Shown: positions 5,799 to 10,020 of the stretch, piece after piece | Layout: every line of letters starts with the position of its first letter | How positions within the stretch are numbered: position 1 is the first letter of the stretch | Origin: an uncultured Oscillospiraceae bacterium | GTDB taxonomy: Bacteria > Bacillota > Clostridia > Oscillospirales > Oscillospiraceae | Direction of reading: 5' to 3' | Assembly (NCBI GenBank): GCA_944385645.1 | Contig: CALWYA010000045.1 | Coordinates: 1 to 10,020 of the forward strand | Length of the DNA stretch: 10,020 bases | Notes under the pieces: generated by a model | The model's input: the letters and a program-made list of their open reading frames with translations, nothing else | What the model was told of the DNA's origin: nothing | The model's database searches: none | Made by a program: the position numbers and the translations under genes

Positions 5799-7611
5799 TT
5801 TCCCGAAAATACTGAAACACCGCCCGTGCCGTACTCTTCGGCACCGCCTTCTCCAGCTCCTCCAGGGAGGCGGCCCGGATGGCCTTGATGGTCTTGAAGC
5901 GTTTCAGCAGCTGCTGCCGGCGCACCTCTCCCACTCCGGGGATTTGGTCCAGCCGGGAGGCCTTCACGTGCCCCGTCTGGAGCTGCCGGTGGTACTCGAT
6001 GGCGAAGCGGTGGGTCTCCTCCTGAATCTGGCCGACCAGGGCAAAGACTGCCGGGATGGCCTGGATGCCGATCTCCCGGCCGTCGGGGGCCACCAGGGCC
6101 CGGGTGCGGTGCCGGTCGTCCTTCACCATGCCGAAGGCGGGAATGTCCTGCCCCATGGTCTCCAGTACCCGCTGGGCCACCTTCACGTGGTTCTCTCCCC
6201 CGTCGATGAGGAGGAGGTCGGGCCGGTCGGCAAACTTCTCGTCCCCGTCCAGATACCGGCGGAAGCGGCGGGTGAGCACCTGCTCCATGGAGGCGTAGTC
6301 GTCGGGGCCGGCCATGTCCTTCAGTTTGAACCGCCGGTAGTCCGACTTTCTGGGGCGGCCGTCCACATAGACCACCATGGAGGCCACGATGTCGTCCGCC
6401 CCCTGGTTGGAGATGTCGTAGGACTCCATCCGCCGGGGGGGCTCCTCCAGCCCCAGCATCCGCCCCAGGGCCTCCAACAGCTTGTTCTGCCGCTCCTCCC
6501 GGGTGGTGGCCCGCTCCACCTCCTCCGCAGCGTTCTGGTTGGCCAGGCGGATCAGGTCCATCTTGGCCCCCCGCTGGGGGGTGACCAGCTCTACCCGCCG
6601 GCCCACCTGCTCGGACAGCAGCCGGGTGAGGGGCACCTGGTCGGGCAGCTCGCAGGGCAGCAGAATCTGTTTGGGCAGCCGGGTCCGGCCCACATAGTAT
6701 TCCCGCACCAGGGAGGACAGGATACTCTCCTCGTCCTCCTCCACCGGGGTCTCGATCAGGTCGAAGTCCTTGGCGGCCAGGTCCCCCTCCAGATAGTGGA
6801 GGACCACGAAGCAGCTCCTGGCCGTCCCCCGGAAGAAGCCGGCCACGTCGGTGTCCGCCAGGGAGCCGGCCACCACCTTCTGCCGCTTGCCCAGCAGCTC
6901 GATGGCCCGGAGCCGGTCCCGGAGCTGGGCGGCCTGCTCAAAGCGCAGCTCCTCCGCCGCCCGCTCCATCTCGGCGGTCAGATCGTCCTGTACCTCCTGA
7001 AAGCGGCCCTCCAGCAGACGGACCGCCTGGGAGATGGCCTGGTCGTGCTGCTCCCGCAGGTTTTCCGAGCGGCAGTAGCCGTCGCACTTGCCGATGTGGA
7101 AGTTCAGGCAGGGCCGCTCCTTTCCGATGTCCCGGGGGAACTTCTTCCGGCAGGAGGGCAGGCGCAGGGCGGTGCGCAGGGCGTCGATGATGGCCTGGGT
7201 GGCGTGGCGGCTGGCGTAGGGGCCAAAGTACCGTGCCCCGTCCTCCGCCGCCTTGGAGGCCAGGGAGAATCGGGGGTAGGCCTCGTGGGACAGGCGGATA
7301 TAGGGGTAGCCCTTGTCGTCCTTCAGGAGGATGTTGTACCGGGGCTGGTGCCGCTTGATGAGGGAGCACTCCAGCACCAGGGCCTCGAACTCGCTGTCGG
7401 CGATGATGACGTCGAAGTGGTCGATCTGGGACACCATGGCCCGGGTCTTCTCGGTGTGGGAGGCGGAGTCCTGGAAGTACTGGGACACCCGGTTCTTCAG
7501 GGCCTTGGCCTTGCCCACGTAGATCACCGTGTTTTTGGCGTCCTGCATGATGTAGACGCCCGGCTTCAGGGGCAGGCTGTGGGCCTTCTCTTTCAGTTCG
7601 TCAAAGGTCAT
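5794..7611 (-). CDS. uvrC: Excinuclease ABC subunit C
   Basis: UvrC makes the two incisions on either side of a DNA lesion in nucleotide excision repair, acting on the UvrB-DNA complex. All domains are present in the 605-residue protein: GIY-YIG nuclease at about 14-95 (GVYIM at 18-22, YVGKAK at 31-36, Arg41); four cysteines 154, 168, 176 and 180, matching the iron-sulfur ligands of UvrC; the UVR segment binding UvrB at about 205-240 (RFEQAAQLRDRL); the RNase H-like second nuclease at about 385-545 with Asp399 (SYDIS), Asp438, Asp470 (LLIDGG) and His534; and tandem helix-hairpin-helix motifs at the end (IPGVGEVRRQQLLKRF). Length is normal. GGGGGAGG lies nine bases before the ATG. It follows the EcsC-family gene by 29 bases and is probably cotranscribed with it. 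The stop codon lies in a heptamer repeat. Confidence 0.98.
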   Translation of the reverse strand: MTFDELKEKAHSLPLKPGVYIMQDAKNTVIYVGKAKALKNRVSQYFQDSASHTEKTRAMVSQIDHFDVIIADSEFEALVLECSLIKRHQPRYNILLKDDKGYPYIRLSHEAYPRFSLASKAAEDGARYFGPYASRHATQAIIDALRTALRLPSCRKKFPRDIGKERPCLNFHIGKCDGYCRSENLREQHDQAISQAVRLLEGRFQEVQDDLTAEMERAAEELRFEQAAQLRDRLRAIELLGKRQKVVAGSLADTDVAGFFRGTARSCFVVLHYLEGDLAAKDFDLIETPVEEDEESILSSLVREYYVGRTRLPKQILLPCELPDQVPLTRLLSEQVGRRVELVTPQRGAKMDLIRLANQNAAEEVERATTREERQNKLLEALGRMLGLEEPPRRMESYDISNQGADDIVASMVVYVDGRPRKSDYRRFKLKDMAGPDDYASMEQVLTRRFRRYLDGDEKFADRPDLLLIDGGENHVKVAQRVLETMGQDIPAFGMVKDDRHRTRALVAPDGREIGIQAIPAVFALVGQIQEETHRFAIEYHRQLQTGHVKASRLDQIPGVGEVRRQQLLKRFKTIKAIRAASLEELEKAVPKSTARAVFQYFREN

Positions 7612-7640
7612 GTCTCCCGCCTCCCCCGGTCCGTCTCCCG

Positions 7641-8432
7641 CTACAGCCCCCGCACCTTTTTCTCATAAAACCGCTTCTTGTATTTCAGCGCGCCCCACCG
7701 GGCGACCCGCCCGGCGGCGGAGAAGTTCACCGCGCCGCCCACGGCCCCCACCACGGGGAGCCCCTGGACAAATTTGACCGCCAGCAGCTTGTGCGACAGG
7801 AGGACGGCGGCGGCCCTTGTCTCCTCCTCCAGATCCACCGCCGCCGGCCAGCCGTGGTCAATGGCCCTTCCCAGCTGGTCGGTCCGGCGGCTCAGGTCCC
7901 GGCGCTCCTCCCCCTGGGACAGGGCCCCCTGGAGGAGCAGGAGCACATAGGTCCGCTCCTCCTCGCTCTCATAGGAGAACCCATACCGGAGGGCGCTCTG
8001 GTAGAGGCTGCGCAGCAGCAGGGCCAGGAACACCGGGATGTCCGGCAGGCCGATCCCCAGCAGGCCCAGCGCCGTCCCCTCGGCCCCGGCGGCGAGGACC
8101 TGCCCGGCCTGGCTCCTGCGGCGGCCGCGCTCCATCTGCCGGAGCAGCGCTCTCTCCTCTCCAGGCGTGAGCTCCCCCGCCCAGAGGCGCTGTGCCAGAC
8201 CCAAGCGCTCCAGGGGAATGGTCTTCTCCACCAGCCTTGCGCCGCCCGGCCCGAACAGGGTCTGGAAGGCCCGGAAAAAGGCGGCCTCCAGCGCCTGACG
8301 GGCCTTCGGCGGGATCCGGCCCTCCAGACCGGTTTCAACCCGGGGCAAAGGCAGTCCGTCCCGCATCAGCCGCGCCTCCTGTCTTTCCAGGCGGCTCAGC
8401 AGTCTGACATAGGACACCGGCAGTTCGTTCAC
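7641..8432 (-). CDS. EcsC-family protein
   Basis: The 263-residue product matches the EcsC family (named after the third gene of the Bacillus subtilis ecs operon; biochemical role not established). Two signatures are visible: the hydrophobic stretch LGLLGIGLPDIPVFLALLLR with the following RSLYQSALRYGFSY at about 122-154, and the glycine-rich GLPVVGAVGGAVNF at 224-237, followed by a basic C-terminal helix (KYKKRFYEKK). The hydrophobic parts suggest membrane association without classical transmembrane segments. Translation starts at GTG 8432 with GGGGAGG upstream. The gene begins only about 30 bases after the ptsH terminator, so its promoter must either lie in that short gap or overlap the hairpin, or it depends on readthrough. 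No ecsA/ecsB transporter genes are nearby; uvrC follows. Confidence 0.85.
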   Translation of the reverse strand: MNELPVSYVRLLSRLERQEARLMRDGLPLPRVETGLEGRIPPKARQALEAAFFRAFQTLFGPGGARLVEKTIPLERLGLAQRLWAGELTPGEERALLRQMERGRRRSQAGQVLAAGAEGTALGLLGIGLPDIPVFLALLLRSLYQSALRYGFSYESEEERTYVLLLLQGALSQGEERRDLSRRTDQLGRAIDHGWPAAVDLEEETRAAAVLLSHKLLAVKFVQGLPVVGAVGGAVNFSAAGRVARWGALKYKKRFYEKKVRGL

Positions 8433-8462
8433 CGCGTCTCCCCTCCCCTATATCAAATTATG

Positions 8463-8491
8463 AAAAAAAGCGCCGCAGCGCGGCGCTTTTT
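8463..8491 (-). terminator. Intrinsic terminator of ptsH
   Basis: A perfect 12-bp stem (8465-8476 with 8480-8491, loop AGC on the plus strand) is followed on the minus strand by a run of seven Us. It lies 13 bases after the ptsH stop codon and is a textbook intrinsic terminator. The A/T runs on both sides would also let it work on the plus strand. Confidence 0.93.
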
Positions 8492-8504
8492 CAACTAGCT
8501 GGCG

Positions 8505-8768
8505 TTACTCGGAGAAGTCAGAGGAGATCATCTTCTGCAGCGCCTCGATGGCCTCTTTCTCGTCGGGCCCGTCGGCGATCAGTTTGATGGGAGTACCCTT
8601 CACGATGCCCAGAGACAGAACGCCCAGCAGGCTCTTGGCGTTGACCTTGCGCTCCTCCTTCTCGACCCAGATGGAGCTCTTGAACTCGTTGGCCTTCTGG
8701 ATGAAGAAAGTAGCGGGTCTGGCGTGCAGACCGACCTGATTGTTCACGACTGCTTCCTGACTATACAT
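8505..8768 (-). CDS. ptsH: HPr family phosphocarrier protein
   Basis: HPr carries phosphate from enzyme I to the sugar-specific EIIA proteins of the phosphotransferase system and, in Firmicutes, acts as a CcpA corepressor when phosphorylated by HPr kinase. The 87-residue protein has the phosphorylated His15 in VGLHARPA and the regulatory Ser46 in NAKSLLGVLSLGI, so both sites are kept; this distinguishes it from Crh, which lacks His15. The frame is open eight codons further upstream, but ATG 8768 is better: GGAGGT (8776-8781) lies seven bases before it and the protein starts at the conserved first strand. It is monocistronic, with a good promoter and terminator; ptsI and EII genes are not in the window. 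Confidence 0.95.
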   Translation of the reverse strand: MYSQEAVVNNQVGLHARPATFFIQKANEFKSSIWVEKEERKVNAKSLLGVLSLGIVKGTPIKLIADGPDEKEAIEALQKMISSDFSE

Positions 8769-8806
8769 ATCGCGTACCTCCGCCCTCGTCATTAGGATGT
8801 GTAACT

Positions 8807-8836
8807 AGCATACCAGATTTATCCCGCTCTCGTCAA
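8807..8836 (-). promoter_or_regulatory. Promoter of ptsH
   Basis: On the minus strand TTGACG (8836-8831) and TATGCT (8812-8807) are separated by 18 bases, with TGG directly before the -10 (extended -10). Transcription would begin near 8800, giving a leader of about 32 bases. Just upstream of the -35 is an AT-rich tract that includes a 6-bp inverted repeat ATATTT/AAATAT (8839-8855), which could act as UP element or operator. Confidence 0.75.
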
Positions 8837-8944
8837 TGATATTTTGCACAAATATGACGGCGCTTTTGACGAATTTTTACGGGCGATATTTTTTCTTTTT
8901 CATAAACTGCCCAAAAGAGGCGCGTCACTTCAGCTCAGACGTCT

Positions 8945-8979
8945 TCACTTCAACTCCGCCACCGTTACGCCATCCTCCC
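8945..8979 (-). repeat. Second, truncated copy of the mutS2 3' end
   Basis: Positions 8949-8979 repeat 9112-9142, the end of mutS2, with 29 of 31 bases identical. On the minus strand it reads EDGVTVAELK followed by TGA (8945-8947), the same peptide as the real mutS2 C-terminus, which ends in TAA. Both differences are silent third-codon positions (GGC/GGT and GTA/GTG). It is too short to be a gene; it looks like the remaining tail of an earlier or foreign mutS2 allele, or one side of an insertion duplication. Confidence 0.8.
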
Positions 8980-9107
8980 AGGCGCGGGCGTTCCCTGCGG
9001 GGAACGCACACGCGCATTCGCGCGCCGCGCCTTCAGGGGGGACCAGTCCCCCCTGAGGCCCCCCCGCTCTCCGAGAGGGACGAGGGATTTTATCCCATAC
9101 CATACAT
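8980..9107. other. Hairpin-rich insert between the two mutS2 tails
   Basis: This stretch holds no convincing gene. It contains an 8-bp perfect hairpin (8988-8995 with 9000-9007), a GC-rich tract, an 11-bp perfect hairpin with six consecutive G:C pairs (9033-9043 with 9046-9056), a small CTCT/AGAG palindrome (9067-9077) and GGGAT-TTT-ATCCC (9084-9096). The hairpins may terminate mutS2 transcription, but none is followed by a U-tract on the minus strand. The arrangement resembles a small palindromic repeat element. The remaining non-coding part to the left (8837-8944) is AT-rich and holds the region upstream of the ptsH promoter; I see nothing else in it. Confidence 0.5.
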
Positions 9108-10020
9108 TTATTTCAACTCCGCCACCGTCACACCATCCTCCCCCTCGCCGTAGCGGCCGGGGCGGAAGGTCTTCACATAGCGGCTGCGCTTCAGATAATT
9201 CCGCACGGCGGCGCGGACGGCGCCGGTACCCTTGCCGTGGATGATGGTCACCGTCTCCAGCTTGCCCATCATGGCGGCGTCCAGGAAGTTCTCCAGGGTG
9301 ATGAGGGCCTCGTCGGTAGTCATGCCCCGCAGGTCCAGCTCCCGGGCGGCGGGGGCCCGGAGGGTGCGCTCGGCCCGCTGGATGATCTTCCGAGCCTCCT
9401 TCTGGCTCTGGGTCTCCCCCTCCACCACCCGGACCTCCTCCTGCTTGGCGGAGATCTTCAAAATGCCCGCCTGGAGCTGGAGGGTGCCGTCCTTGTTCAC
9501 CGACAGGACGGCGGCCCGGGTGCCCATCTTCACCAGCTCCACCGTGTCCCCCGCCCGGGCGTCCCGGGTAGGGGGCGGGGCCTCCGGCTCCGGGGCCGGG
9601 CCGCCGATGCTCTCCTCCGCCTGGTTGAGCAGGTGCCGGGCCTGGGACCGGCCCTCGTTCACCTGCTGCCAGTCCAGGTCCTTCCGCTTTTGCAGCTCCT
9701 TCAGCTGGGACAGGGCCAGGTCGCTGGCCGCCCGGGCCTCGTCGATGATGGACCGGGCCTCGGCCTGGGCCTTCTCCACCACCTTCGCCCGCTCCTCCTC
9801 CAGCTTCTGCCGGTACTCCCGGGCCTTGGCGGCCGACTGCTCCATCTCCAGCTTGAGCCGGCGGGCCGCGTCCCGCTCCCGCTCCATCTCCTGCCGCTGC
9901 TGGTCCAGCTTGGTGAGCACGTCCTCAAAGCGCACGTTCTCCGCGTCCAGCCGGGCGGCGGCCTTTTCGATGATATACTCAGGCAGGACCAGCCGCCGGG
10001 AGATGGCGAAGGCGTTGGAC
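9108..10020 (-). CDS. mutS2: Endonuclease MutS2 (C-terminal part, cut by the window edge)
   Basis: The last 303 residues of MutS2 are present; the N-terminal and ATPase domains lie beyond the right edge. MutS2 is a DNA structure-binding ATPase that limits homologous recombination and, in Bacillus, also acts at collided ribosomes. The visible part begins at SNAFAISRRL, which follows the MutS-type ATPase core, and continues as a long Glu/Arg/Ala-rich coiled coil (about residues 25-135), a small beta domain (GDTVELVKMGTRAAVLSVNK) and a C-terminal Smr domain at about 226-303 with the signatures LDLRGM at 228-233 and HGKGTG at 261-266, the putative nuclease/RNA-binding site. The stop TAA is at 9108-9110. 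Its final codons are duplicated downstream at 8945-8979. Confidence 0.96.
   Translation of the reverse strand, partial: SNAFAISRRLVLPEYIIEKAAARLDAENVRFEDVLTKLDQQRQEMERERDAARRLKLEMEQSAAKAREYRQKLEEERAKVVEKAQAEARSIIDEARAASDLALSQLKELQKRKDLDWQQVNEGRSQARHLLNQAEESIGGPAPEPEAPPPTRDARAGDTVELVKMGTRAAVLSVNKDGTLQLQAGILKISAKQEEVRVVEGETQSQKEARKIIQRAERTLRAPAARELDLRGMTTDEALITLENFLDAAMMGKLETVTIIHGKGTGAVRAAVRNYLKRSRYVKTFRPGRYGEGEDGVTVAELK

Noticed and set aside
5944..7668. Plus-strand open frame of 574 codons
   Set aside because: It is the shadow of uvrC, whose complete domain set is on the minus strand; the antisense product is low-complexity Gly/Val/Leu/His.
8879..8905. Minus-strand eight-codon frame MKKKKYRP upstream of ptsH, considered as a leader peptide
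   Set aside because: It lies upstream of the ptsH promoter, has no ribosome binding site, and no attenuator structure follows; AT-rich DNA gives such frames by chance.
8836..9153. Plus-strand small open frames across the mutS2-ptsH gap, both containing FNSATVTPSS
   Set aside because: The shared peptide is the antisense reading of the duplicated mutS2 tail. No start signals are present and the rest is Pro/Arg-rich antisense sequence.
1..10020. CRISPR array, tRNA, rRNA, transposase or integrase genes, or a new defence system
   Set aside because: I looked on both strands and saw no regularly spaced repeats, no cloverleaf or rRNA-like sequence and no such protein motifs; most of the window is ordinary housekeeping genes.

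Overview
The window reads as chromosome of a GC-rich Firmicute of the class Clostridia, most like the gut Oscillospiraceae (Flavonifractor/Lawsonibacter/Intestinimonas type). I infer this from the high-GC coding style, Gram-positive Shine-Dalgarno sites, an HPr carrying both His15 and Ser46, MutS2, an EcsC-family protein, and the rsmD-coaD pair. The genus is a guess from gene content and codon style, not from a database match.

Positions 1-920 differ from the rest: mostly AT-rich, with an unidentified open frame running in from the left edge, a 60-codon orphan gene with its own promoter and ribosome binding site, a continuation of that frame after a TAA stop, and the C-terminal third of an isochorismatase-type hydrolase in a shifted frame. 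This looks like a decayed, probably acquired patch. Positions 1044-3457 hold accessory metabolic genes: a serine alpha/beta hydrolase and a ferritin-like protein on the minus strand, divergent from a PaaI-type hotdog thioesterase on the plus strand. A strong bidirectional terminator (3414-3457) closes the section.

From 3464 to the right edge every gene is on the minus strand and mostly housekeeping. In transcription order: mutS2 (cut by the right edge), ptsH with its own promoter and terminator, an EcsC-family gene, uvrC, a Nudix hydrolase, rsmD, coaD and a coiled-coil protein. The last three are tightly packed (4-base overlap, then a 3-base gap) and are probably translated from one message. 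The functions combine recombination/ribosome-collision control (MutS2), carbon regulation (HPr), nucleotide excision repair (UvrC), 16S rRNA methylation (RsmD) and coenzyme A synthesis (CoaD).

I see no CRISPR array, tRNA, rRNA, transposase or clear new defence system. The most unusual feature is just downstream of mutS2: the last codons of mutS2 occur a second time 163 bases away (29 of 31 bases identical, both differences synonymous), separated by a string of hairpins. This resembles the scar of an insertion or allele replacement at the 3' end of mutS2.
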